From: Pseudomonas sp. TH31
Lineage (GTDB): Bacteria > Pseudomonadota > Gammaproteobacteria > Pseudomonadales > Pseudomonadaceae
DNA: 64,000 bases
Assembly: GCF_016650815.1 (NCBI RefSeq)
Contig: NZ_JAEKEZ010000029.1
Span: 496,001-560,000, forward strand
Direction: 5' to 3'
Under the pieces are notes generated by a model. It saw only the letters and a list, made by a program, of their open reading frames with translations. It was not told where the DNA came from and ran no database searches. The translations under genes and the position numbers were made by a program. Position 1 is the stretch's first letter. Each line of letters opens with the position of its first letter. Below are positions 9,271-16,995 of this stretch, in pieces.

Positions 9271-10113
9271 TTAGGCGAACAACTGCGCGCTGAGGTCGCG
9301 GCTGGCGCTCAGCAAACCCGGCAGGAAGCGTTGTTCCAGCTCATTGCGGCTGACACGCCCGGCGTGGGTACTGACGTTGAGCGCGGCAACCACTTGGCCG
9401 GAAGCGTCGTACACCGGAACGGCAATCGAGCGCAGGCCTTGTTCCAGTTCCTGATCGACGATGCACCAGCCTTGCTGTCGCACCGCTTGCAGGCATTCGA
9501 GCAAGGCTTCGGGGGTATGCAAGGTTCGGCTGGTCTTGGCCTGAAAATCCGCATGTTCGAGGTATTCGCCCAGCGTCGTGTCGTCCAGCGCGGCGAGCAG
9601 AATCCGGCCCATGGACGTGCAATAGGCCGGCAGACGCCCGCCCACCGACAAGTCCACGGAAATCAGCCGCTGGGTGGTCGCCGAGCGGGCGATGTAAAGA
9701 ATGTCATCGCCTTCCAGGGTGGCCATGTTGCACGCCTCATGGAGTTGCTCGCTCATGCGGTCCAGGTACGGCTGGGCGGACACCGCCAGTGGGGTCGAGG
9801 ACACGTAGGCATGGCCCAGGGTCAGGACTTTGGGCAGCAGCGAATAGGTGCGACCGTCCGTGGTGGCATAGCCGAGTTTGATCAGGGTGTGCAGGCAACG
9901 TCGCACGGCGGCGCGGGGAATTTCCGTGCGGTGGCTGATCTGGGCGATGGTCAGGTGGCGTTTGCGCTCCTGAAAGGCTTGCACCACCGCCAGGCCACGA
10001 GCCAGGGAGGTCATGAAGTCCGGGTCTCCGGTCATGGCCTGGATTCGCTTGGCCGGCGAGGCGACGATCGGCGGCGCCACTGAAGCGAAGGAGTTGCGCA
10101 GTTGATCGTTCAT
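9271..10113 (-). CDS. pcaR: IclR-family pca regulator PcaR
   Basis: A transcriptional regulator of beta-ketoadipate genes that responds to 3-oxoadipate in P. putida. It is 280 aa: an N-terminal winged helix (about residues 34-95, including LTIAQISHRTEIPRAAVRRCLHTL) and a C-terminal IclR effector domain (for example SVGGRLPAYCTSMGRILLAAL). It is first in the cluster and carries PcaR-like boxes in its own promoter region, suggesting autoregulation. Confidence 0.94.
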   Translation of the reverse strand: MNDQLRNSFASVAPPIVASPAKRIQAMTGDPDFMTSLARGLAVVQAFQERKRHLTIAQISHRTEIPRAAVRRCLHTLIKLGYATTDGRTYSLLPKVLTLGHAYVSSTPLAVSAQPYLDRMSEQLHEACNMATLEGDDILYIARSATTQRLISVDLSVGGRLPAYCTSMGRILLAALDDTTLGEYLEHADFQAKTSRTLHTPEALLECLQAVRQQGWCIVDQELEQGLRSIAVPVYDASGQVVAALNVSTHAGRVSRNELEQRFLPGLLSASRDLSAQLFA

Positions 10114-10192
10114 ATCAGGTCCTTTTCCTACACGGATCAGTGGCTATTACATGCGGCTCCTGGCCAGTACACAAGTCACCGGCAACAAGATT

Positions 10193-10226
10193 GGGCGATT
10201 ATCGAACCATCGACCGATAATCGCAA
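10193..10226 (-). promoter_or_regulatory. Inverted PcaR-like box pair upstream of pcaR
   Basis: Minus strand 10207-10193 reads GTTCGATAATCGCCC, differing from the published P. putida 15-mer at one position. An opposite-orientation copy is at 10212-10226 (GACCGATAATCGCAA), again with a 4-bp spacer. It lies about 80-110 bases before the pcaR start. Confidence 0.78.
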
Positions 10227-10800
10227 TCGACGACCACCACAACCAGGCCCTCCCGGATCCCTATTCAGTAACGCTGTGAAACAGGGTTGCCGTTGAGTGA
10301 CTGTCGACTTAAGGGGCAATATAAGGAACCCTAACTTGTCAGTGTTGTTGGCGCCAGAAACAGGTCGCTGAAAGTGGCAATGCGAAACTCTAATTACCCT
10401 TAAAAGTTACGAGTAACAAAATCATCACGTACCAGGAACCACTTTTAACTCTCAAGAGATAGTGTTCTTCGAATCGACCGCTATAATGCACCTCAGTGGC
10501 CCGTCGGTTTTTTACTTCCCGATTGTGCCACCCGGAGCGCGATGTCCCATCGCCGCCGCCCGCAGCAAGCACCTGACGCTCATTTGATAGACACCGCCAG
10601 CGCGCTCGCTGAAACAGGATACTGAAGCTACGTCAGCTGTTTTTCTCTGGTGCCGTGGCCGCCTGCAACATGGAACTGTTGATCACTCAGTCGTTAAAAA
10701 GCCGATGTCCTTTCAGGCATTGTCCTTTCAACCAACGTGGTCAATAAATTCGATGCAGCGCGTTTCACCAGAATTTATCTCAACTCAATCAGGTAGCACT
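10227..10800. other. 574-bp region without a convincing gene; possible promoter and long leader
   Basis: No supported coding sequence. A good -10 hexamer TATAAT occurs at 10482-10487 on the plus strand, upstream of the small gene at 10801, leaving a potential leader of about 300 nt. The -35 is weak. No known riboswitch or sRNA was recognised. Confidence 0.4.
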
Positions 10801-11001
10801 GTGACGAAAGACGAACTGCGCGCGGAACTTGAGCGCCAGGAACAACGTTACAAGGAAGTTTACGGCGGGGCAGTCACCACCTACGCCGCCCAGCCCGAAC
10901 CGGAACGCAAGCCGTGGCGTAAACGCGCCACCGTTCAGGATCAGGCTTTCACCCAAGAACTACAGAAGATGGAAAAGGAACTCAAAGCCGAAGAGCCTTG
11001 A
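10801..11001 (+). CDS. Small conserved hypothetical protein (66 aa, charged)
   Basis: Unknown function. The GTG at 10801 is chosen because AGGTAGC lies just upstream and the protein from here (MTKDELRAELERQEQRYKEVYGG) is uniformly charged and coiled-coil-like. The extra 32 residues of the longer open frame are Ser/Gln-rich and not gene-like. Heptad-like Glu/Gln/Lys patterns at both ends flank a short Pro/Arg linker (PEPERKPWRKR). It precedes the phosphate permease gene in the same direction but is separated by a terminator. Confidence 0.65.
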   Translation: MTKDELRAELERQEQRYKEVYGGAVTTYAAQPEPERKPWRKRATVQDQAFTQELQKMEKELKAEEP

Positions 11002-11239
11002 CCGCCCCGGCCTGAATCCTTCAAGGGTCTGCGTTTGCTCGCGCTAAAAGCGCGGTGTATCGACCATGCCTTTCGCGCCCGCTACAAGCGGGCGGCGGCC
11101 ACCTCACCCACAGGATGAGGCAAATGGCGCATGTCCGACCCTCTTCTCAGATATTTCACACAAGCGTTTCAGCCTCTCGCGCCCTCGAGAGAAACCCTTG
11201 TGGCTGCTAGCTTTTCAAATAAAATCAAAGAGTTGCAAA

Positions 11240-11262
11240 CCCCAGTAAAAAGCTGGGGCTTT
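11240..11262 (+). terminator. Intrinsic terminator-like hairpin after the 66-aa gene
   Basis: CCCCAG (11240-11245) pairs with CTGGGG (11253-11258) followed by CTTTT. The rest of 11002-11377 shows no gene, only a possible -10 CATAAT at 11339-11344 for the permease. Confidence 0.6.
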
Positions 11263-11377
11263 TGGCTTCGCTACAAACTAATTCGTTGAAGAATGTTACC
11301 GACGAGCAGCTAGTGCATCGATTTCCAGTCTTTTCTGGCATAATCGCGCCCCCTTACGACCGGGTCAGAAAACCTTC

Positions 11378-12853
11378 ATGATCGATTTATTCAGCGGACT
11401 AGATGCTTGGGTGCTTGTGAGCCTCTTGCTCGCCCTGGCCTTTGTCCTCGCCTTCGAGTTCATCAACGGCTTTCATGACACCGCCAACGCGGTGGCCACT
11501 GTTATCTACACCAAAGCCATGCCGCCTCATCTGGCGGTGTTCTTTTCCGGTGTGTTCAACTTTCTCGGCGTGCTGCTGGGCGGTGTGGGCGTGGCGTATG
11601 CCATCGTTCACTTGCTGCCGGTAGAGCTGCTGATCAATGTGAACACCGGACACGGACTGGCCATGGTGTTCTCGTTGCTTGCCGCCGCCATCACCTGGAA
11701 CCTGGGCACCTGGTACTTCGGTATCCCCGCCTCCAGCTCCCACACCCTGATCGGCTCGATCCTCGGTGTCGGCCTGGCCAACGCGTTGATCAACGATATT
11801 CCGTTGGCCGATGGCGTGAACTGGCAGAAGGCGATCGATATCGGCGCGTCCCTGGTGTTCTCGCCAATGGCCGGCTTCATCGTTGCCGCGCTGGTGTTGA
11901 TCGGCCTTAAATGGTGGCGCCCGCTGTCGAAGATGCACAAGACGCCGGACCAGCGTCGCAAGCTCGACGACAAGAAGCACCCACCGTTCTGGAACCGTCT
12001 GGTACTGGTGATCTCGGCCATGGCCGTGAGCTTCGTGCACGGCTCCAACGACGGTCAAAAAGGTATCGGCCTGATCATGCTGGTATTGATCGGTATCGTG
12101 CCGGCGCAGTTCGTACTCGACCTGAGCAGCACCACTTACCAGATCGAACGTACCCGCGATGCGACCCTGCACTTGAGCCAGTTCTACAAGCGCAATGCCG
12201 ACACCCTGGGTGAGTTCCTGGCGCTGGGCAAAAGCGTGGAAGGCGATTTACCGGAGAAATTCCGTTGCAACCCGCAACAGACCGAACCGACCATCAGCGC
12301 CCTGCTCGACACCCTCAAGGGCGTAGCCGACTACCATTCGCTGTCGTCGGAAAGCCGCATCGAAGTGCGTCGCTACCTGCTCTGCCTGGATGACACTGCA
12401 CGCAAAGTCGCCAAGCTCCCAGGCCTGCAGGCCCGTGAAAAGGCTGACCTGGACAAACTGCGCAAAGACCTGACCACCACCACTGAATACGCCCCGTTCT
12501 GGGTGATTCTGGCGGTTGCACTGGCCCTGGGCCTGGGCACCATGGTTGGCTGGAAACGCGTGGTACTGACCATCGGCGAGAAAATCGGCAAGCAAGGCAT
12601 GACCTACGCACAAGGCATGTCGGCACAGATCACCACCGCCGCCATGATCGGCCTGGCCAACATCTTCAGCCTGCCGGTGTCTACCACCCACGTCCTGTCC
12701 TCGGGCGTGGCCGGCACCATGGTCGCCAGCAAAAGCGGCCTGCAAGGTGGCACCGTGAAAACCATCCTGCTGGCCTGGATCCTGACCCTCCCCGCCACCG
12801 TGGCCCTGTCGGCCGGCCTGTTCTGGCTTGCATCGAAGGCGCTGGGTAGCTGA
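11378..12853 (+). CDS. Low-affinity inorganic phosphate transporter, Pit family
   Basis: An inner-membrane Pi (metal-phosphate):H+ symporter. It is 491 aa with the two inverted PiT repeats: FEFINGFHDTANAVATVIYTKAMP near residue 27 and SFVHGSNDGQKGIGLIML near 224. A soluble central loop of about 120 residues separates the TM bundles, as usual for PitA. The second half ends SLPVSTTHVLSSGVAG. It is monocistronic, with a terminator directly downstream. Confidence 0.93.
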   Translation: MIDLFSGLDAWVLVSLLLALAFVLAFEFINGFHDTANAVATVIYTKAMPPHLAVFFSGVFNFLGVLLGGVGVAYAIVHLLPVELLINVNTGHGLAMVFSLLAAAITWNLGTWYFGIPASSSHTLIGSILGVGLANALINDIPLADGVNWQKAIDIGASLVFSPMAGFIVAALVLIGLKWWRPLSKMHKTPDQRRKLDDKKHPPFWNRLVLVISAMAVSFVHGSNDGQKGIGLIMLVLIGIVPAQFVLDLSSTTYQIERTRDATLHLSQFYKRNADTLGEFLALGKSVEGDLPEKFRCNPQQTEPTISALLDTLKGVADYHSLSSESRIEVRRYLLCLDDTARKVAKLPGLQAREKADLDKLRKDLTTTTEYAPFWVILAVALALGLGTMVGWKRVVLTIGEKIGKQGMTYAQGMSAQITTAAMIGLANIFSLPVSTTHVLSSGVAGTMVASKSGLQGGTVKTILLAWILTLPATVALSAGLFWLASKALGS

Positions 12854-12868
12854 TACAGCGCTGCAACG

Positions 12869-12904
12869 AAAAAGGCGCGCCTCGTAAGAGCCGCGCCTTT
12901 TTCA
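12869..12904 (+). terminator. Intrinsic terminator of the pit gene
   Basis: AAAGGCGCG (12871-12879) pairs with CGCGCCTTT (12892-12900), followed by a short T run. Confidence 0.85.
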
Positions 12905-12936
12905 TGTCTGCAAAATGGCAAAACCACCCCAAAACC

Positions 12937-13027
12937 GTAGGAGCCAAGCTTGCTCGCGATGAGGCCATAACATTCGACATCTATGTCGACTGTTAGACCG
13001 CTATCGCGAGCAAGCTTTGCTCCTACA
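12937..13027. repeat. REP/REPIN palindrome
   Basis: GTAGGAGCCAAGCTTGCTCGCGAT faces its inverted copy ending GCTTTGCTCCTAC, enclosing about 40 bases. Same family as the elements at 37.9 and 50.6 kb. Confidence 0.85.
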
Positions 13028-13110
13028 AGGGATATAGCGTTTTTTTGGACAAAAAAAGGGCAACCGAAGTTGCCCAAAATGCCTTGCGTGCTCATTGCTT
13101 CCGGAAAGAA

Positions 13111-13224
13111 CTACGGTTTGCGCTTATGCGAATCCTTCCAGATGAAATATCCAAACCCTGCAAAAAACAGAACCATGAGGCCGACTGTCAGCACTCCGGC
13201 GATCACCACGTTGTCGAAAAACAT
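13111..13224 (-). CDS. ccoM: Single-TM small protein, probable cbb3 oxidase subunit CcoM
   Basis: A 37-aa protein beginning MFFDNVVIAGVLTVG: one transmembrane helix followed by a short basic tail (KDSHKRKP). A strong AGGAGG ribosome site lies 6-8 bases before the ATG. Length, single helix and the MFxDNVVxAGV start resemble CcoM, the small subunit described for the cbb3 cytochrome c oxidase of P. stutzeri, as I recall it. Family assignment is from memory; otherwise call it a small membrane protein. Confidence 0.6.
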   Translation of the reverse strand: MFFDNVVIAGVLTVGLMVLFFAGFGYFIWKDSHKRKP

Positions 13225-13366
13225 GACTGGCCTCCTGCTTGCCCTGTTGCGATGGGGCTAAGTTAACCAATCAGGCAGGAAAGAAAATTGACCGGGATCA
13301 ATGCCGCCCGAGACGGGGCGTAAAGGAGGGGAAATAACTGACCTGCATCAATCGATGCAGGGGGTT

Positions 13367-13528
13367 TCAACGCTTTTTCGGTTTGTTTTTCGGCTTTTTC
13401 TTCGCTTTACCCAACGGCATGGCCTGTTCGAACGCCTGGCGGACTTCGTTCAGGCGCTTATCGTTGAGGTCATGAACCCGCTTGGCGCGCTCGGCATTAA
13501 GGTCGATCAGTTTGTCGTCTTGGCTCAT
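13367..13528 (-). CDS. Small basic hypothetical protein (53 aa)
   Basis: Function unknown. Starts MSQDDKLIDLNAERAKRVHD and ends in a Lys/Pro-rich tail (KAKKKPKNKPKKR). The N-terminal half is predicted helical with alternating charges; the tail could bind nucleic acid, but that is speculation. Called because it is a clean leftward frame with gene-like composition, just upstream of the likely ccoM on the same strand. The ribosome site is weak. Confidence 0.55.
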   Translation of the reverse strand: MSQDDKLIDLNAERAKRVHDLNDKRLNEVRQAFEQAMPLGKAKKKPKNKPKKR

Positions 13529-13698
13529 GGTGTTCAGTGCATCGCTTGAAAAGGACGTTCAGTCGGGATTGCGCCAATAATGCGGTCTGCCGCCCGCGCT
13601 GACCAGTCACCTGCGTAGCGAGGGCTTAACAAATATGTGCTCACGCCGATGTTTCACCGCACAATCGGTGCTTTGCGACGGACCCAAAGGACCCGACT

Positions 13699-14571
13699 GT
13701 GGAATTGCACCAGGACCTGCCGCCCTTGATGGCCCTGCGCGCCTTCGAGGCCGTGGCCCGCCATTTGAGTTTCATCAAGGCCGCCGATGAACTGTCGGTG
13801 ACCCAAAGTGCAATCAGCCATCAGGTGCACAAACTCGAGCAATTCCTTAACCAGCGGCTGTTTATTCGCCGCACCCGGGCCATCGACCTGACACCGGCCG
13901 GCGAAAGCTACTACTGCAAGATTCAACCCGCGCTGGAATCCATCGCCTCGGCCACCCGTGAACTACGCGGCGATGAGCAACAGGAAACCACCCTGCGCAT
14001 CGGCCTCCTCGCTTCGTTCGCCACCCTGTGGCTGGCACCGCGACTGGCCGGTTTTAACGCTCGCTACCCCCGGATTCATGTGGAACTGCTGCCCTCGGTG
14101 CAACTGGCCGACGTCAGCGGCGGCGAAGTGGACCTCGCGATCCGTTACGGCAAGGGCGGCTGGCCCAAGGTCCAGGCCCGGCGATTCATGGTCGAAACGC
14201 TCACTCCGGTGTGCAGCCCGGCGTTCAAGGCACAACGCGTCGACAAAGGGCCGCTGCTCATGGCCAAGTCCTACCAGCCGTTCGAGTGGACAGACTGGAG
14301 CGCCCGCAATGCCGTCGATCTCAGCCACTACCCCAGCATGATGCTCCACGACTACAACATCGTCGTCGAAGCCGCCGTGACCGGCCAGGGCATCGCCATG
14401 GGCCGCCAACACTTGATCGAACGTCGGCTCAAGGAAGGCGCATTGGTAGAAGCCTTCGACACCCCGCTGTTCATCAGCGATATCGGCTACTGGCTGGTCA
14501 CTCCGGATCGGCCGCCCAGCCATGCGGCCGAATGCTTCGCGCAATGGTTGAGTGAAATCGCCGACACATGA
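13699..14571 (+). CDS. LysR-family regulator (GcvA-like)
   Basis: A 290-aa transcription factor: N-terminal winged helix (residues 9-68, with LSFIKAADELSVTQSAISHQVHKLE) and a C-terminal periplasmic-binding-like effector domain. The PPLMALRAFEAVARHLSFIKAADEL start is the GcvA/AmpR-like subgroup pattern. The start is GTG at 13699. It lies 88 bases before the RidA/aminotransferase pair in the same direction, so it probably controls them. The effector is unknown. Confidence 0.88.
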   Translation: MELHQDLPPLMALRAFEAVARHLSFIKAADELSVTQSAISHQVHKLEQFLNQRLFIRRTRAIDLTPAGESYYCKIQPALESIASATRELRGDEQQETTLRIGLLASFATLWLAPRLAGFNARYPRIHVELLPSVQLADVSGGEVDLAIRYGKGGWPKVQARRFMVETLTPVCSPAFKAQRVDKGPLLMAKSYQPFEWTDWSARNAVDLSHYPSMMLHDYNIVVEAAVTGQGIAMGRQHLIERRLKEGALVEAFDTPLFISDIGYWLVTPDRPPSHAAECFAQWLSEIADT

Positions 14572-14659
14572 GCCATTTGAATACGTCGGATTAAATCTAT
14601 GCGTTTGTCGCGCTGGCGCGACGCCAACATGCTGAGCCCTTCATTCAGGAGGATTCACC

Positions 14660-15129
14660 ATGACCGATTCACTCACCCTGCGCGTCCAGCGACTCGGCCT
14701 GAAGCTGCCAACCCCGAGCCAGCCGATCGCCAACTACGTCAACCATGTGGCCAGCCAGAATCAGTTGTTCATTTCCGGGCAGATTCCGATGCTCGACGGC
14801 AAACCCGCCTTCGTCGGACGACTCGGCGAAGCGATCTGCGAAGAAGAAGGGTCAACGCCGCCGAACTGGCGGCGTTGGGCCTGCTGGCGCAATTGGGCGA
14901 TGCATTGGGCGATGACTTGTCGAAACTGGTACGCATCATCCGCCTCGGGGTGTTCATCGCCAGTTCCGCAGACTTCCAGCGCCAAGGCGCGGTAGCCAAC
15001 GGCGCATCGAACCTGCTGGTCAATGCTCTCGGCGAGAAAGGCCGGCATGTACGCACGGCGGTTGGTGTTTCCAGCCTGCCGGGCGGTGTAGCCGTGGAAA
15101 TCGACGCGATTTTCGAACTCAAACCATGA
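14660..15129 (+). CDS. RidA-family protein (frameshifted in this sequence)
   Basis: A RidA/YjgF-family protein, likely a reactive enamine/imine deaminase. The ATG at 14660 follows an AGGAGG site. Frame one encodes MTDSLTLRVQRLGLKL through GRLGEAICEEEG; the rest (AAELAALGLLAQLGD to VAVEIDAIFELKP) is one frame over. One base appears missing in the GGG at 14849-14851; restoring it gives 156 aa, normal for this RidA subgroup. The stop overlaps the next ATG (ATGA). A sequencing error is more likely than decay because the downstream gene shows the same kind of break. Confidence 0.82.
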
Positions 15130-16315
15130 ACCGCGCCGAAGTGGAGCGTTTGCGAGCGGCCACTGCGGGTTGCGCCCGCGTGATTCACTTCAACCACGCG
15201 GGCGCCTCGCTGCCCAGTCAGGCGAGCCTCGATGCCATCCGCGAGCAATTGCAACGCGAAGCCCTCGGCGGCCCGATGGAGGCCGTCGATCAAAGCATCC
15301 AGGCCCGCGCCCGAACGGCGGCGGCCACCTTGCTGAACACCGGGCCCGAAGCCATCGCCTTCGCCAGCAGCGGCTCGGCGGCCTGGGGCATGGCGTTCAA
15401 CGCGCTTGGACCTTGGCAAACCGGCGACCGGATTCTGGTCGGCCGCCATGAATGGGGCGGCAATCTGGCCTGCATCGCCGGGCCGTCAGCGCCGGTGCAC
15501 AACTGGAGGTCATCCCCTGCGACGAAACGGGCGCGGTGTCCGTAAGTGCCCTCGTGCAAATGATCGACCCAAAAGTGAAGTTGATCGCCCTGACGTGGCT
15601 GCCCGCCAACGGTGGCCTGATCAATCCCGCCGAGGCGATTGGCGCGGTGGCGCAGCAGCATGGCATCGCTTATGTCATCGACGCCGGCCAGGCGTTGGGG
15701 CAACTGCCCTGTGATGTACAGGCACTGAACTGCGATGTGCTCAAGGGCGCCGGGCGCAAATTCCTCCGTGGGCCAAGGGGTACGGCGCTGCTGTATATAA
15801 GGCCGGGGTTTTTGGCACGGTTGAAACCGACCCAACTCGATGTGCTTTCAGCGCCTTGGGACGGCGAAGGCTTTGCCCTGCGCAACGATGCCCGGCGCTT
15901 TGAAACCAGCGAAGTGTCCGTGGCGTTGCTGGCCGGGTTGGCGAATGCGCTGGAAGAATGCAACCGTTTGGGCGTTTCAAACATCCGTCAGCGGATCGAT
16001 TCACTCAGTCGGCGTTTGCGCGAACAGCTCATAACCATCCCCGGCCTGACGCTGCACAACCTCGGCCCGGCCGATCATCAATCCGGGCTGATCGCGTTCA
16101 CGCTCAAGGGTTGGGACAGTGTCGAGCTCAAGCAACGGTTGGCACAGCGAGGGATCAATATCGGCGCCAATGGCGTGGCTTATACGCCTTTGGATATGCA
16201 GGCCAGAGGGCTGGAGAGCATTGCGCGGATTGCAGTGAGTTATTTGAACACCGAGGAGGAGATAGAGGTGTTGGTGGGGCGTTTGCAGGAATTGGCCGAG
16301 GATAGCGGCGTCTGA
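15126..16315 (+). CDS. Class V PLP-dependent aminotransferase-fold enzyme (frameshifted)
   Basis: A PLP enzyme of the NifS/class V aminotransferase fold. The first frame runs MNRAEVERLRAATAGCARVIHFNHAGASLPS to GRHEWGGNLACIA; the remainder is one frame over. One base is missing around 15478-15482 (CCGGG); restored length is 396 aa. The PLP lysine is in VLKGAGRKFLRGPRG and the PLP-contacting Asp in AYVIDAGQALGQ. Its ATGA overlap with RidA suggests RidA clears reactive enamine products of this enzyme; that functional link is inference. The substrate is unknown: desulfurase, lyase and aminotransferase are all possible. Confidence 0.8.
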
Positions 16316-16350
16316 AAAAGATCGCAGCCTTCGGCAGCTCCTACGGGGGA
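16315..16350. repeat. Solitary REP half-site
   Basis: A single GATCGCAGCCTTCGGCAGCT-type copy right after the aminotransferase stop, without an inverted partner nearby. Confidence 0.7.
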
Positions 16351-16400
16351 TTGCGTGGATTTTGATGTTGCAGCAGTCGCACGATCGGCGTAGCGGCGAA

Positions 16401-16742
16401 CTAGATCTGGATATCGACCCAAAGCCCTTGGCGCGGCTGATCGTCGATCAACGGTGCGACCGGCACGGTGTTGTCGGCATTGAGTTCGTCACCGGGAATG
16501 GCCAGGTGTTCTTCCGGATCCTCATCGGCCTCACGACGGCGGCGATCTTGCTCCTGCTTTCGGCGCTGCTCTTCGCGCAGTTGCAGGGCGGCTTCTTCCG
16601 GGTCGCGTTTTTGCAGGTCGATCGTGCTGTCGCTGGAGCTTTCCTGCACAGGCACTACCGGCGGAATGTCCGGGCGCTGGCGGATCGGGTCCTGCTGTGA
16701 GGTGATCGGCACGGCACTCAAGGGGAGCATCGGTTGCAGCAT
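16401..16742 (-). CDS. Hypothetical Glu/Arg-rich protein (113 aa)
   Basis: Unknown function. Begins MLQPMLPLSAVPITSQQDP; a highly charged helical segment (about residues 47-80, EEAALQLREEQRRKQEQDRRR) is followed by an acidic tail. No signal peptide or TM segment is evident. It is a clean single frame with Pseudomonas-like codon use, flanked by REP sequences on both sides and transcribed alone. Confidence 0.6.
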   Translation of the reverse strand: MLQPMLPLSAVPITSQQDPIRQRPDIPPVVPVQESSSDSTIDLQKRDPEEAALQLREEQRRKQEQDRRRREADEDPEEHLAIPGDELNADNTVPVAPLIDDQPRQGLWVDIQI

Positions 16743-16825
16743 AATTATTGGTCTCCTGTCTTCAGGCTGTCGGCTGCGCAGGTTGCGACTTGAGCCATCG
16801 GTCGCAAAGTTGTGAACCGGTTGGC

Positions 16826-16924
16826 ACTGTAGGAGCTGCCGAAGGCTGCGATCTTTTATCGGACAACATAGAACTCAAGCGTTCCCCAAGATCAAAAGAT
16901 CGCAGGCTTCGCCAGCTCCTACGC
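16826..16924. repeat. REP pair upstream of rapA
   Basis: CTGTAGGAGCTGCCGAAGGC and an inverted copy ending CTTCGCCAGCTCCTACG enclose about 50 bases between the hypothetical gene and rapA. Confidence 0.8.
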
Positions 16925-16995
16925 GCGTAATCCTTTGGCCTCAGGGTCTCATTCCGTTAAGATAGCCCGCTTTTTCAAGGTGGGAGTCAGGCAGC

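Noticed and set aside
14842..14856. Programmed -1 frameshift site in the RidA gene
   Set aside because: No X-XXY-YYZ heptamer or downstream stem was seen, and the same kind of base loss recurs in ten other unrelated genes.
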